DNA of 7,606 nucleotides from Opitutia bacterium (GCA_018646565.1 JABGUO010000498.1:1-7606), one strand, 5' to 3'; positions 1-6,764 are shown, counted from the stretch's first letter. Notes: generated by a model from the sequence alone, not told the origin. Translations and numbers: made by a program.

Positions 1-432
1 CTTAAGGGGAACAGTTACTGCGATCGAACCAGTAGTGCTTATCTCAAGTAATTGTGGTTTAACCCCGCGTTCTACAACCAATGTATTTCCGTTTTGAAGC
101 CGTACACAGGAACCAAGTTCCTTATTTCCCTTACTCAGTTTGTAGCTCCATACAATTTCTCCTTCTCGGGTAATTTCTTTGGCAACATTTCCGACTGAAA
201 CTAATATGTGCCCATTGGGAAGAACGAAGCCATCGCGACCATATCCCTCGGTTTGCCAAATAATTTCTGAATTCTCATTCAACAAAACTGTTCTATTTCC
301 ACAGATTAGAAATGAATGTTTAATTCCACTTTGACTTACCTGTTTTCCAAAAATTGGGGTACTCGTTTCATTCTTAGCAAACGAAAAAAATGAAAGTGCG
401 AAGGCGAGTAGTAAAGGTAATGTAGATTTCAT
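1..432 (-). CDS. Exported beta-propeller-like protein, N-terminal part (cut by window edge)
   Basis: The first 144 codons are present; the rest lies beyond the left edge. The start is the ATG at 432, 17 bases after the stop of the upstream sulfatase, so the two are probably one transcript. Residues 1-19 form a signal peptide: a Lys, a hydrophobic core (LPLLLAFALSFF) and a probable cleavage after SFA. The mature part has repeated strand patterns: 'IIWQTEGYGRDGFVLPNGHI' near 57-76 and 'EIVWSYK' followed by 'RLQNGNTLVVE' near 92-121. An 'xxIxW' strand followed by 'LPNGxxLV' is typical of PQQ-like or arylsulfotransferase-type beta-propeller blades in exported proteins. No catalytic residue can be assigned from this fragment. 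It could be a binding or scaffold protein or a propeller enzyme. The propeller assignment is moderately sure; a specific function is not supported. Confidence 0.8.
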   Translation of the reverse strand, partial: MKSTLPLLLAFALSFFSFAKNETSTPIFGKQVSQSGIKHSFLICGNRTVLLNENSEIIWQTEGYGRDGFVLPNGHILVSVGNVAKEITREGEIVWSYKLSKGNKELGSCVRLQNGNTLVVERGVKPQLLEISTTGSIAVTVPLK

Positions 433-449
433 TATTTAAAGGAAAGGAA

Positions 450-2606
450 TTACTTAAGTTTCAGTTTAGCTTGATGGATAAATCCCTTAAAGCGAGGATC
501 CAGCTTATAATTTCCGACGGTTGAAAGCGAATCATTTCCAATTTCGAGTGGATCCTGAGGATGGTTTTTTAATAAACTTGGTAGCTTTCCTTCGATTAGA
601 ATCTCGTCTTCAGAATTGAGAGAAACCTGCCCTGCTGGATTGACTATCAATGATAAAGATATCCGATTTTCAGGAAGTATTTGGGTAGCCCGATAAGTAT
701 ATAAAACCCCATCCAGACGACAGGAAAAAAAAGGGATTCCACCCTGTAGGTAAAGGGAATACCCAGAACGACTTCCACCATGAGAAATTAATACGCCGCT
801 CTTTTCTTTTCCCCTTGTGACTGAAAGTTTAACCTCTATTGCCTTTTGTGAAAAAACAGGTGCGTTCTCCCGTGGCACCTGATCTCCGTGCTTAAGAAGA
901 TAAAACCCCTGGGCATCCCGCTTAAGTTTGCTTATCTCTTGAACCGGAGGATTGGCTTGTTTATGTAAGTAGTAGGGATTCACCTTTACCCTCTTGGCCC
1001 AGGCCAACCATTCGGCTTCCAATTCTTTGGCCTTGTCCGGGTTAGCCTCAATTAGATTGTTTGTCTCGCAGCGATCTTCATCTAGATTATACAATTCCCA
1101 AATCCGTTCCTTATATCGATTATTCCCACGGACTAATTTCCAGTCCCCTTTACGAATCGCACTGGAATCAAAATGGTCGAAACAGAGTACCCGGTCTTTA
1201 AATTTCGTAATCCCCTTGAAGTGAGGAGTTAAGCTGAGACCTTCGACAGGAGTGAGCTTTTGATCATTCCATTCTTTTGGGTACTTGGCACCAGACACCT
1301 CAAGTAAAGTAGGCATTATATCGATCAAATGAACAGGAGATCGTACCCATCGATTTGACTTATTGATACCCTGAGGCCAGTAAGCGATGAGTGGACTACA
1401 ATTTCCACCCTCATGATTAAAGTGCTTGTACATCCTCAATGGAGTATTACTCAGGCAAGACCATGCACTCCCCACTGAATGATAAGTGCCCGGCCCACCA
1501 ACATTCTGAAGATCTTTGCCTTCATGCAGCTTAGTGAAACCCTTCCGACTACTTTGATCGAAACCAAAGGGACCCCATTCATAACAGGCCCCGTTATCGC
1601 TGGTAAATAAAATGAGGGTATTTTCAAGATCACCACTGTCTTCTAGTTGACTAATAATTTCACCAATTCCCTGATCAACATGATCGATCATCGCGGCAAA
1701 TGTAGCCATTCGATAGGCCAAGTCTTCCTGGCGATCTTGGTCAATATTCTTCCAATCAGGATTTGCTTTACCGGCAAAATAATTGCTTATATCGTCTCGA
1801 TCATCCGGCACATCAGAAAGACCTGTAAATCCCCAAGAGTCTGTGACTAAGCCCGATTTCTCCTGACGACTATATCGCTCCCTTCTTAAAACATCCCAGC
1901 CTTTTCGATAGGTATCAAGATATCGATCCCTTGTCTTCGCTGGTGCATGGAGGGGGAAATGCGGCGAAGAATGAGCGAGGTAGAGAAAGAAAGGATCTTC
2001 TTTTTTTTGAGCCTGCTTAAGAAATTCTATCGCATAGTCATTAAAAGCGTCTGTTGCGAAAAAAGAATCTTCTTCGAAATGTAATTCATGATCTCTTCCT
2101 TCAGGAAGGCGACGGTAGTTCCCCTTTTCCCATTGGCTTGTACTGTGTCCTTTGGTGTACCCGTAGTATTCATCAAACCCGCGATTGACAGGAGATTCAT
2201 CATGCCCGACATGCCACTTCCCCACACAATAAGTCTGATAACCCACAGTCTTAAGTGCTTCCGCCAAGGTCATACATTGCTTATTCAACCTACCAAGATA
2301 AGCAGGACCCAAACGATCCGTGGAGTCTCGACCCGTAAAATTAGCAATCCCTGCCTGGTGAGAATATAGACCGGTGAGTAAGGATGCTCGGGATGGGCAA
2401 CAACGAGCGGAATTATAATTTTGTGTAAAGCGCAAACCATTCGCCGCCAACTTATCCAAGTGGGGAGTCCTGACTTCACCTCCAAAAGATCCAAGATCGG
2501 AGTATCCCATATCATCAACAAGAACGACGATTACATTGGGACGACCCTGAACCGAAAGAAAAAGACTCACCAAGAATAAAGGAAAGAAAAGAGCAAATGT
2601 GTACAT
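450..2606 (-). CDS. Secreted formylglycine-dependent arylsulfatase with C-terminal lectin-like domain
   Basis: A type I sulfatase of 718 residues that would hydrolyse sulfate esters, probably on a glycan, in the periplasm or outside the cell. The open frame extends to 2693, but the ATG at 2606 is preferred: it places a signal peptide (MYTFALFFPLFLVSLFLSVQG) at the N-terminus, and the extra 29 residues upstream are not signal-like and would overlap the divergent gene. Numbered from 2606, the metal-binding Asp31-Asp32 lie in 'VDDMGYSDLG'. The signature C-x-P-S-R-x(3)-L-T-G starts at Cys69, the residue converted to formylglycine. GKWH has Lys130 and His132; AHSSPH has His212 and His216; TSDN has Asp337 and Asn338. 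'TPLRMYKHFNHEGG' supplies Lys394. The region from about 560 to the end resembles a concanavalin/LamG-like beta-sandwich ('GVLISHGG', 'YSLYLQGGIP', 'FKGFIHQAKLKL'), as in long arylsulfatases of the AtsA type. All core catalytic residues appear intact. Substrate and sulfatase subfamily are not determinable here. Confidence 0.95.
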   Translation of the reverse strand: MYTFALFFPLFLVSLFLSVQGRPNVIVVLVDDMGYSDLGSFGGEVRTPHLDKLAANGLRFTQNYNSARCCPSRASLLTGLYSHQAGIANFTGRDSTDRLGPAYLGRLNKQCMTLAEALKTVGYQTYCVGKWHVGHDESPVNRGFDEYYGYTKGHSTSQWEKGNYRRLPEGRDHELHFEEDSFFATDAFNDYAIEFLKQAQKKEDPFFLYLAHSSPHFPLHAPAKTRDRYLDTYRKGWDVLRRERYSRQEKSGLVTDSWGFTGLSDVPDDRDDISNYFAGKANPDWKNIDQDRQEDLAYRMATFAAMIDHVDQGIGEIISQLEDSGDLENTLILFTSDNGACYEWGPFGFDQSSRKGFTKLHEGKDLQNVGGPGTYHSVGSAWSCLSNTPLRMYKHFNHEGGNCSPLIAYWPQGINKSNRWVRSPVHLIDIMPTLLEVSGAKYPKEWNDQKLTPVEGLSLTPHFKGITKFKDRVLCFDHFDSSAIRKGDWKLVRGNNRYKERIWELYNLDEDRCETNNLIEANPDKAKELEAEWLAWAKRVKVNPYYLHKQANPPVQEISKLKRDAQGFYLLKHGDQVPRENAPVFSQKAIEVKLSVTRGKEKSGVLISHGGSRSGYSLYLQGGIPFFSCRLDGVLYTYRATQILPENRISLSLIVNPAGQVSLNSEDEILIEGKLPSLLKNHPQDPLEIGNDSLSTVGNYKLDPRFKGFIHQAKLKLK

Positions 2607-2662
2607 CGTTAATTCTGTGGCTATTTTAATGGAACAAGTAAAATAAATTCGGAATCTTTGAA
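2607..2662. promoter_or_regulatory. Divergent intergenic region, presumed promoters of both transcription units
   Basis: This 56-base AT-rich gap separates the start of the minus-strand sulfatase from the start of the plus-strand transporter, so promoters for both must lie here or inside the neighbouring reading frames. TAAAAT hexamers that could serve as -10 elements occur at 2639-2644 on the plus strand and 2628-2623 on the minus strand. Each would leave a leader of only about 10-12 bases. No convincing -35 hexamer is present at the expected spacing on either strand, and no Shine-Dalgarno sequence precedes either start. The location is well supported by the gene arrangement; the exact elements are guesses. 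Confidence 0.45.
2622..2645. repeat. Inverted repeat TATTTTA-N10-TAAAATA between divergent genes
   Basis: The arms TATTTTA (2622-2628) and TAAAATA (2639-2645) are perfect reverse complements separated by 10 bases. The centre (about 2633.5) falls within one base of the middle of the 56-base divergent gap. The arms contain the candidate -10 hexamers of both directions. It could be an operator for a dimeric regulator shared by the two units, a pair of facing -10 elements, or chance in AT-rich sequence. Confidence 0.4.
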
Positions 2663-4105
2663 ATGATTTGGTTGAATGAACCCAGTATGACATTTCCAGA
2701 AAACCCAGAGAGGAGTAAACTGCATATTGGGTACAAAAGCCACATGTTTTGGGCCGCCCCTTTATTGTCTGTGTTGATTAGCTATATAACCTGGAAATTG
2801 GGGGGTTTAGAATTAGCAGCAACCCTGACCCTGGGTATTGCACTTTGGACTGCACTTTGGTGGATATTTGAAACGGTCCCTATTCCTATTGCTTCTCTTC
2901 TTCCCCTTTCCTTACTTCCCCTTTTTGGAGTTCTCTCTCCCAAAACTGTCGGAGAAAAATATGGGCACCCCTTGGTTCTGCTTTTACTCGGAGGGTTTCT
3001 CTTATCCAAAGCTATGGAAAAAAGCGGTGCCCATCGGCGCATTGCACTCATGATGGTAAATGCATGTCCTGCTGGGGAAAAATTCATCATCCTCGGCTTC
3101 ATGATTGCAACTGCATTTTTGAGTATGTGGATTTCAAATACCGCTACTACATTGATGATGTTACCCATGGCACTAGCAGTAATTCAGGGAAGTAAAAATA
3201 AAGATCTGACTATCCCCCTGCTTCTCGGCATTGCTTTTGCAGCGAATGTTGGGGGAATTGGAACCCCCATAGGAACCCCACCCAACCTGGTAATGATAGG
3301 AGCTTACAAAGATTTGGGGTTTCCAGAATTATCTTTTACGCAGTGGATGAAGTTTGGCGCTCCTGTCACGATTATTATGGTCCTGGTTACATGGCTTTGG
3401 CTAAGCCGTGGAATTACAGGTAAAAATAACATCGCACTGCCCAACCCCGGTATTTGGACAAAGGCAGAAATTCGTACACTTATCGTGTTTAGCCTGACCG
3501 CCTTGGCATGGATTTCCCGTTCCGAACCTTTTGGCGGATGGAAAACATGGCTAAATCTACCCGCCGCTAATGATGCAAGTGTGGCTTTCATATCTGTTAT
3601 TATTCTCTTCTGCCTTCCCGATGGAGAAAAAAAAGGGGCAAGACTACTCGACTGGGAAACTGCTAATAAAATCCCCTGGGGAATGCTTGTTTTAGTTGGG
3701 GCAGGACTATGCCTTGGGGAGGGCTTCAAACAGTCCGGTTTAAGTGCTTCCATTGCCACCCTCTTTTCCGGAATTGAAAGCCTGCCTCTTTTCGTTCTCC
3801 TTTTGGGTGTCTGTCTTCTAGTTTCCTTTTTGACCGAAATGACAAGCAATACCGCCACCACTAATGTTCTCATGCCTATTCTCGGGGCAGCGGCGACCGC
3901 CTCCAATATAGACCCGATCATACTCATGATACCCGCAGCCATGAGTGCTAGTTGTGCCTTTATGCTTCCTGTAGCGACCATTCCCAATGCAGTGGTTTTC
4001 GGAACTGGCAAAATCACGGTGGGCAAAATGGTTCGTGAAGGTCTAGTGTTGAATATTATTGGTGCCTTTGTAATTTCAACAGTCTGTTTTTTATTTCTTT
4101 ACTAA
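2663..4105 (+). CDS. DASS/SLC13-family anion:sodium symporter
   Basis: A 480-residue inner-membrane carrier of the divalent anion:sodium symporter family (SLC13, VcINDY-like), which takes up dicarboxylates or, in some members, sulfate. Both family-defining Ser-Asn-Thr motifs are present: 'ISNTATT' at 157-163 and 'TSNTATT' at 394-400, the tips of the two helix-turn-helix hairpins that bind Na+ and substrate. 'GGIGTPIGTPPNLVMIG' (197-213) and 'PVATIPNAVVFGTGK' (436-450) follow each repeat, as expected of the inverted two-repeat fold. Hydrophobic helices run from residue 29 to the C-terminus, and the length is usual. There is no inserted TrkA_C/RCK regulatory domain of the sort found in many bacterial sulfate-type members, so the substrate is open. 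The ATG at 2663 is used; ATG at 2687 (residue 9) is also possible and neither has a Shine-Dalgarno. The next sulfatase begins 57 bases downstream with no terminator between, so the two are probably co-transcribed. Confidence 0.92.
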   Translation: MIWLNEPSMTFPENPERSKLHIGYKSHMFWAAPLLSVLISYITWKLGGLELAATLTLGIALWTALWWIFETVPIPIASLLPLSLLPLFGVLSPKTVGEKYGHPLVLLLLGGFLLSKAMEKSGAHRRIALMMVNACPAGEKFIILGFMIATAFLSMWISNTATTLMMLPMALAVIQGSKNKDLTIPLLLGIAFAANVGGIGTPIGTPPNLVMIGAYKDLGFPELSFTQWMKFGAPVTIIMVLVTWLWLSRGITGKNNIALPNPGIWTKAEIRTLIVFSLTALAWISRSEPFGGWKTWLNLPAANDASVAFISVIILFCLPDGEKKGARLLDWETANKIPWGMLVLVGAGLCLGEGFKQSGLSASIATLFSGIESLPLFVLLLGVCLLVSFLTEMTSNTATTNVLMPILGAAATASNIDPIILMIPAAMSASCAFMLPVATIPNAVVFGTGKITVGKMVREGLVLNIIGAFVISTVCFLFLY

Positions 4106-4162
4106 TATATGGATAACTTCTCCCAAACTTCCCTCTTTAATAATATTTAATTTCTTAAAACT

Positions 4163-6034
4163 ATGAAACTTTTCAAACTTTTTATTCTCTCCATAATATT
4201 GCCCTTTTTCTCAATCGGAAAAGAACGACCATCTAAACCCAATGTTGTGTTGATCCTCACCGACGATTTGGGTTGGCAGGATGTCAAATGCTACGACATT
4301 GATGAGCCATCTCCCATGGAGACGCCAAATATTGATGCACTCGCACAAAAAGGAGTTAAATTCTGGCAGGCCTATTCTCCTGCTCCGACCTGTGCACCAT
4401 CCAGGTGTGCGATAATGAGCGGTAATCACCCAGCCCGTGCACAAAAGACACATGTGGTAGGAGGTGCCCCTCCCACACCTAATCATAAATTCGCCTGGTC
4501 AATGATTGCCCCTTGGTACAGTGGCAGAATGCCGGCAAATGAAATGACTATAGCACGAGTTTTACAACAAAATGGATATATTACCGGGCATTCCGGAAAA
4601 TGGCACATGGCAATTGACCACAAGGCTTTTCCTCAACCAGAAGACCAAGGATTCGACTGGACCCGAAGCAGTCGGGGTGCTCGTTCAAGCATGAAAAGTA
4701 GAGTAACCGGATTTGCAACAAATCGAAAGAAAGACCCTTTCTGCCTGGATAAAAACGGCTATCCGTTTCATCAGACAAGTGAAGACGCGCTCACTTTTCT
4801 TCGTCAAAACAATGCCCAACCCTTTTTTCTCTATTACGCAACTTGGCTGGTTCATACCCCCATTCACACGCGCTCTGAGAAACTCCTAGAGAAATACTGT
4901 AAAAAACTTGGAGTGGAAAAACCAAAAGAAAACAAAGATTGGACATTAAAAGGTCAGCAGAATCCATTTTACTGTGCCATGGTGGAAGAACTTGATTACT
5001 ACATCGGCAAAGTCATCACCTATTTAAATGAGACGGAAGATCCCCGGTGGCCCGGTCATAAATTAAGTGAAAATACATTTATCATTTTCACCTCTGACAA
5101 CGGCGGGATGGAAGGGCATGCGGCTGAAGTGATAACTGATAATTACCCTTTGGATAAAGGAAAAATCTCTGCGATGGAAGGTGGCACACGAGTACCTCTC
5201 ATAATAACTGGTCCAAAAATTAATCAAGGAGTTGAATCTAACGTAATGGTTAATGGCCTAGATTTTTATCCGACCATTCTGTCTCTCACTGGAACTCCGT
5301 GTCCGAAAAATAAAACACTAGATGGTGCCGACTTGAGTAACCTGCTTCTTAAGGATCCCATGGATTCAGATTTGATTAAGGATAAGAAAGGGAAAACGCG
5401 GGACACGATGATCTGGCATTTCCCAAATAGTTCCGCCTTTGAAAGTACTATTCGAGTGGGTGGATATAAACTGGTTCGTAATTACAACCACCTATATTAC
5501 AAGGATAACCCTGAGCAGGAAATGTATCAACTCTACCGCACAATAGATGGAGAACAAGTTCGTGTGGATATTGAGGAAGCCAATAATCTCGTAGATAAGT
5601 TCCCCAAACTTACTAAAGAACTTGATGATAAATTATCGGCTGAATTGGAAGAAATGAAGGCCAGTTTTCCTTACTATAATCCACACGCTCGGCATGTTGG
5701 CCCCGAAAAACTTAAAGTACCTCAAGTAACCTCCCACGATGTGAAGGGGCAGACTATTCATTTTAAATTTCGAGAGAAAGGTGCAAAAGTAATAAGGGCA
5801 GACTTGATCTATACCCTCAACGGTAATGAGCGGCACGAGGAATGGTTCAGAATTGTTGGCCCAAAAAATTTCTCTCAGGGGGTGAGCTTTTCTTTTCCAA
5901 GTGGAGCTACTCACTGCTTCCTTAACTTGATTGATGAAAATAATTTTCTAGTCAGTTACCCTGAAACCCCAGATTATGCCAGTCTTTCTAAAACAAAAGA
6001 AAAATTCGCTAAATTTGCCATTCCTGTTGAATAG
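4163..6034 (+). CDS. Secreted formylglycine-dependent sulfatase, second type
   Basis: A 623-residue type I sulfatase expected to remove sulfate esters from a glycan outside the cytoplasm. Residues 1-19 are a signal peptide (MKLFKLFILSIILPFFSIG). Metal ligands Asp34-Asp35 lie in 'LTDDLGWQD'. The signature C-A-P-S-R-C-A-I-M-S-G starts at Cys77, the formylglycine residue, with Arg81. 'GKWHMA' supplies Lys146 and His148; 'HTPIH' has His231; 'TSDNGG' has Asp312 and Asn313; 'DKGK' followed by 'EGGTRVP' (331-345) completes the pocket. From about 515 to the end a separate beta-rich segment ('LIYTLNGNERHEEWFRI', 'NLIDENNFLVSYPE') looks like a C-terminal beta-sandwich, unlike the lectin-like tail of the sulfatase at 450-2606. 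The two enzymes align only at core motifs, so they are not a tandem duplication and probably cut different sulfate positions. The ATG at 4163 gives a proper signal peptide; the leader is AT-rich without a Shine-Dalgarno. Confidence 0.95.
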   Translation: MKLFKLFILSIILPFFSIGKERPSKPNVVLILTDDLGWQDVKCYDIDEPSPMETPNIDALAQKGVKFWQAYSPAPTCAPSRCAIMSGNHPARAQKTHVVGGAPPTPNHKFAWSMIAPWYSGRMPANEMTIARVLQQNGYITGHSGKWHMAIDHKAFPQPEDQGFDWTRSSRGARSSMKSRVTGFATNRKKDPFCLDKNGYPFHQTSEDALTFLRQNNAQPFFLYYATWLVHTPIHTRSEKLLEKYCKKLGVEKPKENKDWTLKGQQNPFYCAMVEELDYYIGKVITYLNETEDPRWPGHKLSENTFIIFTSDNGGMEGHAAEVITDNYPLDKGKISAMEGGTRVPLIITGPKINQGVESNVMVNGLDFYPTILSLTGTPCPKNKTLDGADLSNLLLKDPMDSDLIKDKKGKTRDTMIWHFPNSSAFESTIRVGGYKLVRNYNHLYYKDNPEQEMYQLYRTIDGEQVRVDIEEANNLVDKFPKLTKELDDKLSAELEEMKASFPYYNPHARHVGPEKLKVPQVTSHDVKGQTIHFKFREKGAKVIRADLIYTLNGNERHEEWFRIVGPKNFSQGVSFSFPSGATHCFLNLIDENNFLVSYPETPDYASLSKTKEKFAKFAIPVE

Positions 6035-6128
6035 AAACTAATAACGCATGAATTTGTTTTTAAATTTGATTCATTGGCTATCCACGAATGTAATATATTC
6101 CTTTTATTACCTTTAAAATAAATCGAAC
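6035..6128 (+). promoter_or_regulatory. Short AT-rich gap before the ferredoxin; weak possible promoter
   Basis: Ninety-four bases separate the second sulfatase from the ferredoxin. TTGATT at 6066-6071 and TAATAT at 6091-6096 resemble -35 and -10 elements, but the 19-base spacing is longer than the usual 17. No stem followed by a T-run is present, so read-through from the sulfatase is as likely as an independent promoter. No Shine-Dalgarno precedes the ATG at 6129. Confidence 0.2.
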
Positions 6129-6440
6129 ATGGCGAAAGTGACTTTTATAACTGAAGACGGAAACGAAGTGGTGGCACAAGATGCAACCGGAAACCTAATG
6201 GAAATTGCCCGTGAAAATGATGTCGAAGGAATTTTGGGAGCTTGCGGTGGGTGCTGTTCCTGCGGAACATGCCATGTTCGCGTACATCAAGATTGGTTGG
6301 ATAAAACCGGCCGAGCTACTGAAGCCGAGCAGGACTTATTTGATATTGAAGAGGGAACCGATGAGCGAAGCCGACTGAGTTGCCAAGTAGAAATGAGAGA
6401 TGAATTAGACGGCTTAATCGTGGAAGTTGCTCCCTTTTAA
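6129..6440 (+). CDS. Adrenodoxin/putidaredoxin-type [2Fe-2S] ferredoxin
   Basis: A 103-residue soluble, cytoplasmic one-electron carrier with no signal peptide. The cluster ligands follow the C-x5-C-x2-C-x36-C spacing of vertebrate/putidaredoxin-type ferredoxins: Cys39, Cys45, Cys48 and Cys85. The beta-grasp start ('AKVTFITEDGNEVVAQ'), the 'GACGGCCSCGTCHV' loop and the 'RLSCQ' strand around the last ligand are all as expected. The acidic stretch at about 63-79 ('TEAEQDLFDIEEG') sits where members of this family dock to a reductase or P450 partner. Unusual: Cys42 and Cys43, inside the loop, are extra cysteines where many members have small residues such as Ser or Ala. Such proteins normally serve cytochromes P450, Rieske oxygenases or Fe-S assembly; no reductase or oxygenase is visible here, so the partner is unknown. 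It may be read through from the sulfatase 94 bases upstream. Confidence 0.93.
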   Translation: MAKVTFITEDGNEVVAQDATGNLMEIARENDVEGILGACGGCCSCGTCHVRVHQDWLDKTGRATEAEQDLFDIEEGTDERSRLSCQVEMRDELDGLIVEVAPF

Positions 6441-6493
6441 ATCGTGTTCTGCCATGTCCACATCTCCATAACATCACCCGTATAAGTATAAAA

Positions 6494-6619
6494 ATGGCAA
6501 AGGGGCTAATCTATGAAGGTCATCCAGGAGCCATGATCCTTGGGCTTAAGGATGTTCGTAAAGCGACTCGCGACCATAATTCATTCAGTTCCAATTCCCC
6601 CTTTCGGGTGCCTAGGTGA
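6494..6619 (+). CDS. Possible 41-codon small ORF, doubtful
   Basis: ATG at 6494 opens a 41-codon frame ending in TGA at 6617-6619. The peptide begins MAKGLIYEGHPGAMILGLKD and ends in a Ser/Asn/Pro/Arg-rich tail. There is no Shine-Dalgarno, no membrane segment or signal peptide, and I recognise no family. It overlaps a 6-base hairpin (6536-6553). It may be a chance frame or a remnant of a decayed gene; it is listed only because it is the longest plus-strand frame I found in the spacer. Confidence 0.12.
   Translation: MAKGLIYEGHPGAMILGLKDVRKATRDHNSFSSNSPFRVPR
6536..6553. repeat. Hairpin ATCCTT-GGGCTT-AAGGAT
   Basis: A perfect 6-base stem (6536-6541 with 6548-6553) encloses a 6-base loop. No T-run follows on the plus strand (the next bases are GTTCG), nor is there one on the minus-strand side, so it is not a standard intrinsic terminator. 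It could be part of a larger fold or act as an mRNA 3' end stabiliser. Confidence 0.35.
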
Positions 6620-6736
6620 TTTGTGCCTTGTCCGCCAATTTGCAAAGCTGACCTAGAGAGAAGAGAGTCTAGCTCATGGAATTAGGTACTAAACTAGTTT
6701 CGCGACGATCGCTTGTTTTATCATACGATCTTGAGC
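6612..6736. repeat. Cluster of overlapping inverted repeats in the convergent spacer
   Basis: Several perfect short stems lie close together: CTAGGT (6612-6617) with ACCTAG (6651-6656); GCTCA (6672-6676) with TGAGC (6732-6736); TTAG-gta-CTAA (6682-6692); the palindrome AAACTAGTTT (6691-6700); GCGA-cga-TCGC (6702-6712); and an alternative GATCG (6707-6711) with CGATC (6726-6730). The GCTCA/TGAGC pair would enclose most of the small hairpins as a branched fold, and the last two stems are mutually exclusive. No known RNA family is recognised; chance and a termination role are both possible. Confidence 0.35.
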
Positions 6737-6764
6737 ATCAGAACTTGAGAGGAGGTTGGGGAAA

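Larger units (their letters stand above)
6441..6764. other. Convergent intergenic spacer without a convincing gene
   Basis: This 324-base stretch lies between the 3' ends of the ferredoxin and the TIM-barrel gene. It holds no tRNA, no recognisable conserved small RNA and no stem followed by a T-run on either strand, although both transcripts should end here. It is rich in short inverted repeats, mostly in 6536-6736, and has four CTAG tetramers between 6612 and 6697. One small open frame (6494-6619) is noted separately. It may contain an unrecognised structured RNA, bidirectional termination signals, or decayed sequence. Confidence 0.6.

Noticed and set aside
2088..2369. 93-residue plus-strand frame inside the first sulfatase
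   Set aside because: Antisense to conserved catalytic sulfatase sequence; no family resemblance or plausible initiation region.
2782..3168. 128-residue minus-strand frame over the symporter N-terminal half
   Set aside because: Fully opposite the first SNT-motif region of the transporter; an ordinary shadow frame.
3304..4026. 240-residue minus-strand open frame inside the symporter gene
   Set aside because: It lies antisense to a clear SLC13 gene with intact motifs, has no recognisable domain and is composed of shadow-type sequence.
6536..6553. Hairpin as intrinsic terminator of the ferredoxin
   Set aside because: The stem is only six base pairs, moderate in GC, and is not followed by a T-run on either strand.
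6441..6764. tmRNA, SRP RNA, RNase P RNA or 6S RNA in the spacer
   Set aside because: None of the conserved core sequences of these RNAs is visible on either strand.
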